A stretch of DNA of 64,000 bases, from contig NZ_CP121695.1 of NCBI RefSeq assembly GCF_029761915.1, positions 3,191,501 through 3,255,500 on the forward strand. The letters are read 5' to 3'. This DNA is from Bradyrhizobium sp. CB1650 (GTDB lineage: Bacteria; Pseudomonadota; Alphaproteobacteria; Rhizobiales; Xanthobacteraceae). Positions 32,356-42,570 of this stretch are shown here, piece after piece; the first letter of the stretch is position 1; each line of letters starts with the position of its first letter. The position numbers and the translations under genes were made by a program. The notes beneath the pieces are model-generated. The model saw nothing but the letters and a program-made list of their open reading frames with translations. It searched no databases and was not told the DNA's origin.

Positions 32356-33300
32356 GGTGGTCCCGATTGGTTTGAACGCGGCCGCGAACTGTTCATCGAC
32401 ACCATCCGCGCGGCGGGAAAGGCAATTGACAACCCAGTCACAGTAATGACAGCGCGGGAGAGTTCAAACGCGAACCTTAACAACTAGCCGGCTCCTGGCC
32501 CAGCGTGAAGCGGGCTGAGCAGGCTAGCTAGGTCACCTCTGCTGACGCCCAACGGCGCAGTAGCCAACATTGACTCGTAGTCCAGTTCGACTTCAAATAG
32601 GAAGATGGTTCACGCTCTCGATGCATGCTCTTCTTTAACGGCTGCGGATATCCGGCTCCTCCAAACCGCATTGAAACGATTCGCGTTTTCGCATGCACCG
32701 CCAAAAGCCACGGTTGAAAGCCACGGTCGAGCCGTGCCGCAAGGGATTTATGGGGCGCAGCGAAGCAACTGAGGAAGTCGGGGACGCGCGTGCGAGACTC
32801 GCTGATGCGTTTTCACCGCTGGCCGCTGTCTGGCCGGCCGAGCGGCAAAACGAATCCCTGGGCCGCGGTGGCCCGTCTGCTCCGCCCTTACGGGGCGAGC
32901 ATGAAGCGCTGGCGCCGATCGCACGGGAAGCGAAACCGGCAGCGGATTGCGGCGCACGCTCGCCGGCTGAAGCGATAACAACCAGGCCCGCCCGGTTCAC
33001 GCTGGCGGGCCGCAAGATCTGAGGGAAGACCCGCCGAGGGCTGGCCGAATGGCGGGCCCTCTCCCCAAGCACAAGGTCGCCAAGCAATACCTGTGCGGCC
33101 CCGTCCTGAGGGAACAATCTGCGTTAGCCGCCCAGCGCTGCCTGAACAAACGTTAACGGAAAAGCCTAATTGCTCCGGAAAATTCTGACTGAGATCAGAT
33201 TTGAGCGATCATCATACTTAGAAATGTGAAGGCGGGAACATGCGGTCCCAAAATACCATCAGCCCACCGGGGCTGGCTTTTCATCTCGGATTTATTGCAA
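32356..33300. other. Stretch without a confident gene; contains an inverted repeat
   Basis: GGCCCGCC (32985-32992) and GGCGGGCC (33004-33011) form a perfect 8-bp stem with an 11-base loop but no T run. Overlapping frames around 32790-32978 give a very basic 62-residue peptide that I do not trust. Nothing else is supported. Confidence 0.4.
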
Positions 33301-33306
33301 CCCGGT

Positions 33307-33343
33307 AAGGCCGCTGCCTCAAAGCAGCGGCCTTGCTTTTGGG
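33307..33343 (+). terminator. Rho-independent terminator
   Basis: AAGGCCGCTGC (33307-33317) pairs perfectly with GCAGCGGCCTT (33324-33334) around a 6-base loop, followed by GCTTTT. No confident gene ends just upstream, so its partner transcript is unknown. Confidence 0.7.
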
Positions 33344-33447
33344 GGACGTCGAGCCGCCGAACCCTCACAGTGAGGCGAAGAACCGCCAGACCTACAGCAC
33401 CACCACGATCACAAGCATGGCGTAGATGGTCCTACGGCCGATCCGGT

Positions 33448-33594
33448 TCATTCGAGAACCTCATATTCGAACGCCACGCCTTCCGGGTCGTTCTCCTCGA
33501 ACCATTTCTCTGCGGCATCCTGGTTGGCGAACACCTTGATGTGGTCCTTGTCGCCGATCTGCTTGGCGGTGTTGACGTAGACGAAGACTGTCAT
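33448..33594 (-). CDS. Small Bradyrhizobium-type protein (48 residues)
   Basis: From the ATG at 33594 it reads MTVFVYVNTAKQIGDKDHIK, then VFANQDAAEKWFEENDPEGV and a short acidic end (AFEYEVLE), with a TGA at 33448. This is a complete copy of a short conserved protein type I know from Bradyrhizobium islands; function unknown. It follows two damaged small genes on the same strand, in what was once a compact operon. Confidence 0.7.
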   Translation of the reverse strand: MTVFVYVNTAKQIGDKDHIKVFANQDAAEKWFEENDPEGVAFEYEVLE

Positions 33595-33603
33595 CGGATC
33601 ACC

Positions 33604-33840
33604 CTATAGACATTCGCCTTTTTTGCGCCGTGTGCCGGCATCTGGAAGCGGCTTGCCGTGGTTCAAAGCTCGTATGATGCCTATCCTGGCAAACATCGTC
33701 TGGCCGCCCAGCTCTGCAACCAGGATCGTGCTCCTTCTTCGGTAGTGCCGCAATGTACTCGCCGGCGTCACGCAGCGTCGCCAGCTTGTGCCCGTCAACT
33801 TTGATCGGATCCTCGAAGGGCCGCCCCAGCCTCGTTCGCT
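33604..33840 (-). pseudogene. Small protein of the KLxTLKDAGEYI family, deleted and frameshifted
   Basis: One reverse frame reads RPFEDPIKVDGHKLATLRDAGEYIAALPKKEHD. Then about 40-45 bases, where the paralogue at 29332-29709 has APEWQAAMEALML, are missing. The sequence resumes in another frame as LVAELGGQTMFARIGIIRALNHGKPLPDAGTRRKKGECL. The deletion inactivates it. Confidence 0.72.
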
Positions 33841-34031
33841 CATTCCTTGCGCTTCACTTTGTCCGCCACAAAGCCCTCCGGCATCTCCGGCACGTCGTCC
33901 GGGTTGCCAGGCTCGGTCCGATTGCAGACCGGACAGGGCTCGCCGGGAGCGCCACAGGGGCAGGCGCGGGGACCAAAGAACGCTCGATCCGGGTGCGCCA
34001 CAAACAAATCGGTGGTTGTCGCAGCGTGCGC
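33840..34031 (-). pseudogene. Small zinc-ribbon protein, 3' part, split by IS21-C
   Basis: Its first codons (MKFCA) lie at 36680-36695, beyond IS21-C; the rest resumes at 34031 as RCDNHRFVC. A frame change near 33990 leads to VAHPDRAFFGPRACPCGAPGEPCPVCNRTEPGNPDDVPEMPEGFVADK. The CxxC and CxC-GxP-CPVC pattern suggests a zinc-binding fold. It is broken twice, by the insertion and by an indel. Confidence 0.65.
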
Positions 34032-34098
34032 TGCCGCGCGGCAATCTGGATGGAAGCGGAGCGTCAATCAGGATGAGAGAGGGGCGCCGAGCTCGTGA

Positions 34099-36551
<2,453 letters not shown>

Positions 36552-36691
36552 CGCTCCGCGACAATCAGAACCAACAAAACTCTTGCGCGCGACAATCATC
36601 GCGGCAATCATCACCACGCCGCGACACTGACTCGCCATCCTGATTGTCGCGCGCTTCCCAGCCAGATTGTCGCGCTATAGTGCGCAGAACT

Positions 36692-36936
36692 TCATCGATA
36701 ACCCATCGCAGGTAACGTTGGCTTGTTCCAGTTGAAGTCGGGACGGAGTCTGCCCCGCGCTGGCCACATGCACCACAGACGAACCGCGGCTCGAGGCCGG
36801 ACAGCCTTAGCTCGTCTGGCCAGCGATCGGCGCTCAGCGTGATGCTATGGCTGCAGCGGTAGTCGGCGCAATAGACCAGGACGCCGCGCACGCCCATCGC
36901 TCGCATCGTGCCGAAGGTGATGTTTTGAGGCCGCAT
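36692..36936 (-). pseudogene. Small zinc-ribbon protein (MRPQNITFG type), frameshifted
   Basis: From the ATG at 36936 it reads MRPQNITFGTMRAMGVRGVLVYCADYRC, then LEPRFVCGACGQRGAD, giving C-x4-C and CxxC pairs. Near 36744-36752 one base seems lost; the other frame then gives RPDFNWNKPTLPAMGYR and a TGA, the C-terminus I expect for this family. The restored TGA overlaps the ATG of the next small gene as ATGA (36692-36695), so the two were a coupled pair. Confidence 0.75.
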
Positions 36937-36984
36937 GCCAGCATCAAAGCGGCACCGTAAGTAGCTTGCAAATTATCGATTCCT
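36937..36984 (-). promoter_or_regulatory. Conserved leader before zinc-ribbon gene (copy 1)
   Basis: The 48 bases directly upstream of the ATG match 40227-40274 at 39 of 48 positions without a gap. Both leaders contain ATCAAAGCGGCA and precede a small CxxC protein. A short stem (TGCC/GGCA) reaches into the start codon. Confidence 0.5.
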
Positions 36985-37062
36985 AGCGGGGAAGAACTTT
37001 GTAGAGGTACGTCTGCTTGTACATGTTCGGCCGCGTGATCCGCATTGGAAAGTGTATTTGGA

Positions 37063-37332
37063 ATGACCAAAGGTTGCAAAATCAGGCTCAGTCCTCTTCG
37101 CAAGGCCGCTGAAATTTGGCTGGTTGCCAACCCCCGCCAAGATGCGGCGATTGAGGCGGCGCGTAATGTAGCCCGACTTCCTGCTAAGACCGATGCGCGC
37201 ATCATGGGAGAACTAGGCTGTCCGGCGGCCGATCCGGTTGATGCGTTGCATCCGATCACCTCGTTAGAGCTCGCGTCCCGTCGACTCTTCCCCGATCGCT
37301 TGACCGTGAAGATGGTCGAGCACCTGGCCTAG
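37063..37332 (+). CDS. Hypothetical protein
   Basis: An 89-residue protein from MTKGCKIRLSPLRKAAEIWLVANPRQDAAIEAARNVARLPAKTDARIMGELGCPAADPVDAL. It is helical with no transmembrane segment or known motif. The even codon pattern and compact N-terminus support a real gene. An upstream start at 37045 would add six residues. Not recognised. Confidence 0.45.
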   Translation: MTKGCKIRLSPLRKAAEIWLVANPRQDAAIEAARNVARLPAKTDARIMGELGCPAADPVDALHPITSLELASRRLFPDRLTVKMVEHLA

Positions 37333-37426
37333 TCGCGCATGTCTATCATTTCTCCGCAGATCGGACAGCGGATGAAGTGATCGCTTTCGCTCCGCGGCTG
37401 CCAACCTTTAGGCGTCCCCTTGCTGG

Positions 37427-37980
37427 TCACAACTCACGCTCCATCGCGGGATGGCTCCGGTTCCTCGCCTTGATCCAGTGCTTTGCCGACCGCCGCGGTA
37501 CGGCCTATCGCGGTGCTTTGACACCAAGCCCTCCAGGCCCATGCAGCAAGGCGGCGCGAAACGGGTCGGGCCCGATCTCGCCGCGCTCGAACGGCGCCAC
37601 GGTGATTCCGTCCGGCCGGCGGGCCAATAGCTGCTCCAGGTTGGCCTTGCGCATGTGGAGGGGCAGGGACCGCAGGTCATCACCACTCATCGCGAGAATA
37701 TCGAAGGCGTATAGTTGCACTTCGTGGTCGTGCTTGCGGGAGTACAGGGCGTTGAAGACGCCCAGGATGACGGCCTCTCCGTCGATAACGAAAATGCTTC
37801 TGCCGGTTCTTCAGCGCTGCCTCGGCGATGGGATCCCGTTGCGCGATAGCAGGCGCACGTGTTCGTTCTCCCGGATGCCACCACCTGGTCGCCATCGTGC
37901 TTTACTTCGTGGATCCAGTCCGGCCCCGAGGGCACCTGCTTCCCGGCGGTCGCCAGGCGGAGCTCAAACGCCATGCACAT
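37427..37980 (-). pseudogene. ATP-dependent DNA ligase (LigD-type ligase domain), decayed
   Basis: Several reverse frames add up to one ligase domain. MAFELRLATAGKQVPSGPDWIHEVKHDG holds the nucleotidyl Lys (the expected motif KxDGxR loses its Arg at a frameshift). Then come IRENEHVRLLSRNGIPSPRQR, QLYAFDILAMSGDDLRSLPLHMRK and ARRPDGITVAPFERGEIGPD, then GLEGLVSKHRDRPYRGGR, and finally KHWIKARNRSHPAM. At least three frame changes and missing pieces make it dead. Such ligases act with Ku in end joining; no ku gene is in the window. Confidence 0.82.
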
Positions 37981-38074
37981 GCGCCGAAGATAAGAATTTC
38001 GCGGTCCTTTTACGAGTCGGGAACAAGCGGCAATTTTGGGAGTTCTTGAAAGGTTCACGGATGGGGACCTATCA

Positions 38075-38260
38075 ATGAAGCGCCTCCGGTTCAAACCAAA
38101 GTCCTCGCTCAAGGTACGGCTTGCTATAGAAGCCCGGCAGTTGAGCGACGAAGCCGAGACCTTCCCACCCGGGCACAAACGAGACAGTCTGGTTAGGAAG
38201 TCCCGACAGACCAAAGTTGCGTCCGACATAGTCGAGTGGCTGATATCACCGAGTAGGTGA
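38075..38260 (+). CDS. Small Bradyrhizobium-type helical protein
   Basis: From MKRLRFKPKSSLKVRLAIEARQLSDEAETFPPGHKRDSLVRKSRQTKVASDIVEWLISPSR, 61 residues. The PPGxxRD...LVRKSRQ...ASDIVEWLxSP pattern is one I know from short conserved Bradyrhizobium proteins of unknown function; the cut gene at 24154-24260 resembles its first half. An upstream start at 38036 is possible. Confidence 0.6.
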   Translation: MKRLRFKPKSSLKVRLAIEARQLSDEAETFPPGHKRDSLVRKSRQTKVASDIVEWLISPSR

Positions 38261-38347
38261 TCCTGCCGCTCGCCGCGGTGGCCGCAAAGAGTGGCTACAT
38301 CAGCGGATGGACGGCAGAGGACGATCTCCGGATCAGGCCGGGGGCGA

Positions 38348-38566
38348 TCAGCTCTCGATTTGCTTCACCGTCGAGATCGGCCATCGACCCTCATGCCCCG
38401 CGATCGAGATGCGGAGCCCATGCTCATCATCGAGGAAGACGCCATCGATTGTGCCAGCCTTGCCGTCAGTCAAGACGACGGCCTTGCCGACTAACTCTTT
38501 CTCGGCCTCGCGCAATTCGCGCAAGATGTTCATGGCTCGTTTGTCGCCTGTGCTCGAGGCGCTCAT
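38348..38566 (-). CDS. Small Bradyrhizobium-type protein (MNILREL family), intact
   Basis: A 72-residue protein from MSASSTGDKRAMNILRELREAEKELVGKAVVLTDGKAGTIDGVFLDDEHGLRISIAGHEGRWPISTVKQIES. It is the intact paralogue of the start-less copy at 29798-30001. It looks like a small beta-barrel protein; function unknown. Upstream in-frame residues to 38623 lack family support. Confidence 0.7.
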   Translation of the reverse strand: MSASSTGDKRAMNILRELREAEKELVGKAVVLTDGKAGTIDGVFLDDEHGLRISIAGHEGRWPISTVKQIES

Positions 38567-38600
38567 GGTGCCAACTCCAAACCGGCCGCCGATCGTCGCG

Positions 38601-38843
38601 TCAAGCGCGGGCGATCTCAACAACCTCGCTGAGCTTGTTTTCGGCGCCGTAGATCTTGACCTGAAGCCGCGGGGATCGGTTCTTCAGCTGTGTGCCAGCT
38701 TCCAGGGCGCTCGCTTTCGCCACGAAGGTCGCCTTGACATGACCGTCGACGATTAAGGCATAACCGGTCGTCAGGGGGGCAATCGACGCTTTGGTGGTAC
38801 GGGCGGACGCTGCTGGCGCTGCCAGCCTGCGCTTCTCGCGCAT
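38601..38843 (-). CDS. Small Bradyrhizobium-type protein
   Basis: An 80-residue protein opening MREKRRLAAPAASARTTKASIAP, then GYALIVDGHVKATFVAKASALEAGTQLKNRSPRLQVKIYGAENKLSEVVEIA. The second part alternates strand and helix as in short conserved island proteins I know from this genus. It lies just upstream of, and in the same direction as, the gene at 38348-38566, probably in one transcript. Function unknown. Confidence 0.65.
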   Translation of the reverse strand: MREKRRLAAPAASARTTKASIAPLTTGYALIVDGHVKATFVAKASALEAGTQLKNRSPRLQVKIYGAENKLSEVVEIARA

Positions 38844-39378
38844 GGGAAAACTCCGCTTGTCGGGGACGGTTGATCAACTGCCCGCGGTCTCCAAGGTTCC
38901 TGTCACTAGATGCACGCCAACGCACAGACGGCGCGCGCCTGCGGTCCTGGAATGCAAAACGCTCCGTCCTAAGGCTGCCGGCAAGGCAAAGCGCCGCCCG
39001 GTGTCGCAAAGCGAACCGAGCGGAAATCGAGATTCGATTAGGCTGCCGGCGCTCGGCCATAAAGAGGAACGGCTATTGCCATATGAGACCTATGCGCTCG
39101 TAGTTGACGCCGTTGGGATCATCGCTCTCGCCGTGTTGATCGTCGGACAGCGATCCCGAGGCCGATGGCCGTCCGGATAAACGCGAAAAGGGCCGCCATG
39201 GGGCGGCCCCGTCGATTGATGTTGTTAGGTCCATCTCAGGCCCCTATGCAAGCTAACCGTGGCTGGCGAGTCCCTTCCCAAGGGGTCGCCGACGCGAGGT
39301 CCGGTTGGGTTAGCCTCCATGCCAGGCTTCGCTTCCTAGGGCGCCTCAGTTGGCGGCCTCTGTCTTCAAGAGCCGGAC

Positions 39379-39600
39379 CTAGGTCCCGCTCTCGTGCATC
39401 TCCAGCCAGCCGCGTTCAACCGCATGCTTGATCCCGGCGCCGAACTCCTCGCCGCTGGCCTTGAGTGTGCAGAGAAACGGCGCGTTGATCTTCTCGATGT
39501 GGATGCGGCCATCCTGGACCGGTGCGTTTTCGCGAGTTCGACCAGCTTGCGGGCGGCGGCTTCGGCCCCAAGCGCATCCGCGCTTTCGGATTTTTTTCCT
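39379..39600 (-). pseudogene. Small protein (AARKLVELA...ERGWLEMHESGT type), frameshifted
   Basis: One frame gives AEAAARKLVELAKT; near 39540 a second frame takes over with APVQDGRIHIEKINAPFLCTLKASGEEFGAGIKHAVERGWLEMHESGT and a TAG at 39379. The joined sequence matches a short conserved Bradyrhizobium protein type. About one codon plus a frame is missing at the join. Confidence 0.68.
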
Positions 39601-39938
39601 AGCGGACCAGCACTGCGATGGCGGCTATAAATCCCAGAACCAGCATGGTGCCAGCCGCGAGGGCGACTAAATCGATCGCAGGGGTATGAAGGTGAAGGCG
39701 CATGGTCGCCTCCTGTATTGCCCCGCATCAAGGCCCCGCCGCCTTCCTTGGGGGCAAGGGTGGGCACGCAGCGATGGGACCCGGCGCGGGCCCCAGGGTA
39801 AAGGGCCACGCATAGAGCAACGGTCGCGGTGGGCGATCCGTTCCGGCCGCAATAGGCTGGTTCAATTAGGGTTAGGGTATGTCGGGGTGCTACCCGGATG
39901 AGCGCAGGGACGTTCGGTGGTGAGTTTTATCGCTGGAA

Positions 39939-40226
39939 TCAGAACCTATAGCCCATGCTTGATGGCGTAACTTGCCCGGGAATGTCATGCCAATTGGGGA
40001 CGATGTTCACAGATCCCGCGGCGCCACATTCTAAGCAGACCAGGCGTAGGCCGACACGCGACCAGGTCTGATCCTGGGGCAGTGCGTCGAGCCGCACGTC
40101 AACCCTGCGATCGCAGCGGCCGTTCAGGCACTGGATGCTGCAGGTGACATGACCATCGGCCAGCCATTCAGCAGGACTGCGCGGATAATGGCCGGCCCAT
40201 TTTGTGTATCGACGACGAGCGCGCAT
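39939..40226 (-). CDS. Small zinc-ribbon protein
   Basis: A 95-residue protein from MRARRRYTKWAGHYPRSPAEWLADGHVTCSIQCLNGRC, then LRLVCLECGAAGSVNIVPNW, ending SSMGYRF. Cysteine pairs (CSIQC, CLEC) suggest a zinc ribbon. Its end resembles that of the family member at 36692-36936, and the 48 bases before its ATG match that gene's leader. Function unknown; possibly nucleic-acid binding. Confidence 0.68.
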   Translation of the reverse strand: MRARRRYTKWAGHYPRSPAEWLADGHVTCSIQCLNGRCDRRVDVRLDALPQDQTWSRVGLRLVCLECGAAGSVNIVPNWHDIPGQVTPSSMGYRF

Positions 40227-40274
40227 GCCGCCATCAAAGCGGCATCGTGAGTAGTTCGCAACTTATCAATCCCT
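40227..40274 (-). promoter_or_regulatory. Conserved leader with hairpin before zinc-ribbon gene (copy 2)
   Basis: It matches 36937-36984 at 39 of 48 positions. ATGCCGC (40225-40231) pairs with GCGGCAT (40239-40245) in a perfect 7-bp stem with a 7-base loop that covers two bases of the start codon, so it could control translation. Confidence 0.5.
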
Positions 40275-40386
40275 TGGGCCGCGGAACGTGCGTGAACTAC
40301 AGCTCATGGTAGGTGCGGAGGGGGCTTGGCGGTCCGCCCGTTCGCGGTGGCGGCCCTTCGCGCAGAATGTCAGAATGGAGGTGCGC

Positions 40387-40803
40387 ATGGCGGAGCGGGT
40401 GACGATCTTCTTCTACGGTTTGTTTATGGATCCTGAGGCGCTACAAGCAAAAGGGCTGCGGCCGTCTCGGACCAGGCAGGCCTATGTCGAGCGCTTCGCG
40501 CTGAAACTCGGTGCGCGCGCTACGCTCGTACCGATCAGAGACGGCCGAGTCTACGGCACGATCATGCGGCTCACGCACGCTGAGATCGACCAATTGTATT
40601 CGGAGCCTAGCGTCGCTGCGTACCGACCTGAGCCGGTGCTTGCGCAACTGGCCGACGGCACAGCCGAGCTCGCTCTTTGTTTCAATCTGCCAACCGCGCC
40701 GCGAAGCCCGAGCGACAATCCTGAATATGCGGCCGCGCTGCAAGCCGTGGCGCGAAAGGTGGGGCTGCCGGCCGAATATGTCGCCGAGCTTTCGCGCTGC
40801 TAA
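40387..40803 (+). CDS. Gamma-glutamylcyclotransferase-like (AIG2-like) protein
   Basis: A 138-residue protein from MAERVTIFFYGLFMDPEALQAKGL, the FYG[LS]xxD opening of the GGCT/AIG2-like fold. YVERFALKLGARATLVP and GRVYGTIMRLTHAEIDQLY follow, as in the family. Such enzymes open or cyclise gamma-glutamyl compounds, but many members have other roles. GGAG stands seven bases before the ATG at 40387; an upstream in-frame ATG at 40288 adds a basic, unrelated tail. No operon partner. Confidence 0.78.
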   Translation: MAERVTIFFYGLFMDPEALQAKGLRPSRTRQAYVERFALKLGARATLVPIRDGRVYGTIMRLTHAEIDQLYSEPSVAAYRPEPVLAQLADGTAELALCFNLPTAPRSPSDNPEYAAALQAVARKVGLPAEYVAELSRC

Positions 40804-41009
40804 TCCGGCCCACGAGCTACCGCCTACCATGGGTGTGGATATCTGCTGAGCGGTAGTTCTCTGGCATCTCGAGCAGCACAGGAGCGCCTGACGCGGAGTA
40901 GTCGCTGTGGGTTCTGTCCTCATTAGGACACAGCGATTTGAAATTAGGACAGAAACATTGGGGCGATTGCCAAGTTTTCCCCATGCCCTTCCCCAAGGAC
41001 AACCCCGAT

Positions 41010-41054
41010 AGGCCCCGGCTCCTCGCGCCCCTGCAAGCTGGGGCCTCTTTTTTT
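41010..41054 (+). terminator. Strong terminator-like hairpin 1
   Basis: AGGCCCC-G-GCT (41010-41020) pairs with AGC-T-GGGGCCT (41036-41046), followed by CTTTTTTT. It lies about 200 bases after the gamma-glutamylcyclotransferase-like gene. Confidence 0.7.
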
Positions 41055-41076
41055 GGAATCGATCCCAACGTGCCCG

Positions 41077-41114
41077 AAGGCCCTTGCACGTTCCCAGCGT
41101 GCAGGGGCTTTTCC
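41077..41114 (+). terminator. Terminator-like hairpin 2
   Basis: CCCTTGCACG (41081-41090) pairs with CGTGCAGGGG (41098-41107) with a short loop and one wobble pair, followed by CTTTT. It follows hairpin 1 after about 25 bases, with no gene between. Confidence 0.6.
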
Positions 41115-41212
41115 ATTGGGCGCTCGCGGAATTAGGACATTTGATTGTTTCGGGAAAAAGTGGCAATCAGGTGCGCCCTGTATCAATGGGCGATTCAACA
41201 GAAGGCCTCAGC

Positions 41213-41240
41213 CGGTCCAGCCCCGGGCTGGGGTCTTTTC
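41213..41240 (+). terminator. Terminator-like hairpin 3
   Basis: CCAGCCC and GGGCTGG pair across a single C (41217-41231 region), followed by GGTCTTTTC. Third such hairpin within 230 bases. Confidence 0.5.
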
Positions 41241-41254
41241 GTTAGTGACAACAC

Positions 41255-41306
41255 AACGCCGCCCGCTTGAAATGATCGCAGGCGGCGTCGTCCAGCCCCG
41301 GGAGGG
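41255..41306. repeat. Dispersed GC-rich hairpin repeat
   Basis: CGCCGCCCGCTT at 41257, then GCAGGCGGCG and CCAGCCCCG, repeat the order found at 10021-10072, including the flanking GGGAA. The copy at 10021 ends in a T run and works as a terminator; this one has lost it. Confidence 0.5.
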
Positions 41307-41544
41307 AACTAACAAACAGACTGGCGCGCGGTCATTGAGCTGCTCCCTTCAGCTTAATGGCAAGGGCTGGCCGGTGATGTTCCTAGGTGGGTCCGCTCAG
41401 GTTGTCGGTCATCAGCCAAGCCTACGGCGTGAACGCCAGCACGATCAGCCGATTGAAGTAGGGGGAACCTCTCTTCCAACCGCCTCCAGGACATCCCGGT
41501 TCCCGCGAAAGAGGCCGCAGGCGGCTGAGCTTGCGGCCGGAAGG

Positions 41545-42444
41545 TCAGTCCAGCGCCAGTCGCGTCATGAGGCGCGGCGTCATCCAATTCAGGAATGCTC
41601 GTAGCTTCATCGGTACGGGCTTTCGCGGAGAATAGACGATATGGACGGGAAGCGGCTCAGGTTCGAAGTCGCCGAGGACGATAGCAAGCGTTCCAGCCTG
41701 CTTTGCCGCGTCCATCTTGTACGACATCACCCGTGTCAATCCGGCGCCAGCGATCGCGGCCAGCACCGCTGCCTCCGAGGTGTTGACGCACAGCCGCGAC
41801 TTGATCGGGGCTGTCTTGGCCCGACTGCCTCGCACGAAACGCCAGACAGACGGCGCAACGCGATCGTCGATGGTGATGCAATCGTGGTCGGCAAGATCGG
41901 CAGGCTGCCGCGGACGGCCCCGCGCCTCGAGGTATGAAGGGCTTCCGCAAACGACGATGCGGATCGAACCGATCCGGGTCGCGATCATGCCGCTGTCGGG
42001 CAGCGCCCCGACCCGTATCGCGATATCGATATCCTCCTCGGTCGTATTCACTATGCGATCGGTCAACATCAGCCGCAGCGAGATCTCAGGGTAGGCCCGG
42101 AGAAACTCGATGGCCAACGGCACCAGATGCGTATGGCCGAGGCCCCATGGCGCCGTCACGGCCAAGCCCCCCTTGGGAATTCGGTACTCCCCTGATACCT
42201 CCCGTTCGGCGTCGTCGACCTGCTCGATTATACGCTTGCAGGCGTCGATATAAGACCGTCCGGCATCGGTCAGAGTCATCCGACGGGAGGTCCGCTGAAA
42301 CAACTGGGCCTTCAGCCTGGATTCCAGCTCGGCGACTTTGCGGCTGACGGTGGCGACCGGAGATTTTAGGCGACGCGAAGCGGCCGAGATACTGCCTGTC
42401 TCGGTCACGGCGATGATCACCGACATCGCCTCCAGGCGGTCCAT
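41545..42444 (-). CDS. LysR-family transcriptional regulator
   Basis: A 299-residue protein from MDRLEAMSVIIAVTETGSISAASRRLKSPVATVSRKVAELESRL, the LysR winged helix. A periplasmic-binding-like effector domain follows (GGLAVTAPWGLGHTHLVPLAIEFLRAYPEISLRLMLTDRIVN, DIAIRVGALPDSGMIATRIGSIRIVVCGSPSYL). It is divergent from the hydrolase gene and likely controls it and the downstream genes. A perfect inverted repeat lies in the shared 126-base promoter region. The effector is unknown. The start at 42444 gives the standard N-terminus. Confidence 0.92.
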   Translation of the reverse strand: MDRLEAMSVIIAVTETGSISAASRRLKSPVATVSRKVAELESRLKAQLFQRTSRRMTLTDAGRSYIDACKRIIEQVDDAEREVSGEYRIPKGGLAVTAPWGLGHTHLVPLAIEFLRAYPEISLRLMLTDRIVNTTEEDIDIAIRVGALPDSGMIATRIGSIRIVVCGSPSYLEARGRPRQPADLADHDCITIDDRVAPSVWRFVRGSRAKTAPIKSRLCVNTSEAAVLAAIAGAGLTRVMSYKMDAAKQAGTLAIVLGDFEPEPLPVHIVYSPRKPVPMKLRAFLNWMTPRLMTRLALD

Positions 42445-42462
42445 GGAAGGCCTCACCTTTCC

Positions 42463-42478
42463 GAACTTTGGGAAGTTC
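42463..42478. promoter_or_regulatory. Candidate LysR operator
   Basis: GAACTT-TGGG-AAGTTC is a perfect inverted repeat, 19 bases upstream of the LysR start and 93 bases before the hydrolase start. Its place in a divergent LysR promoter suits an autoregulatory site. Confidence 0.45.
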
Positions 42479-42570
42479 CTTCTCGATCTTACGGGTTGCA
42501 CAGCCGCGCTGCAACGCGGTACCCGTGAAGAAAATCCGGTCCGATCGGCCGCAGAAACGGGAGTTCAACG

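Noticed and set aside
32693..33022. Overlapping frames on both strands, including a very basic 62-residue frame at 32790-32978
   Set aside because: The composition follows the high GC of the region, no frame shows a family pattern, and the starts lack a ribosome-binding site.
40922..41139. CRISPR-like array of ATTAGGACA repeats
   Set aside because: Only three short, irregularly spaced copies occur, with no uniform spacers and no cas genes.
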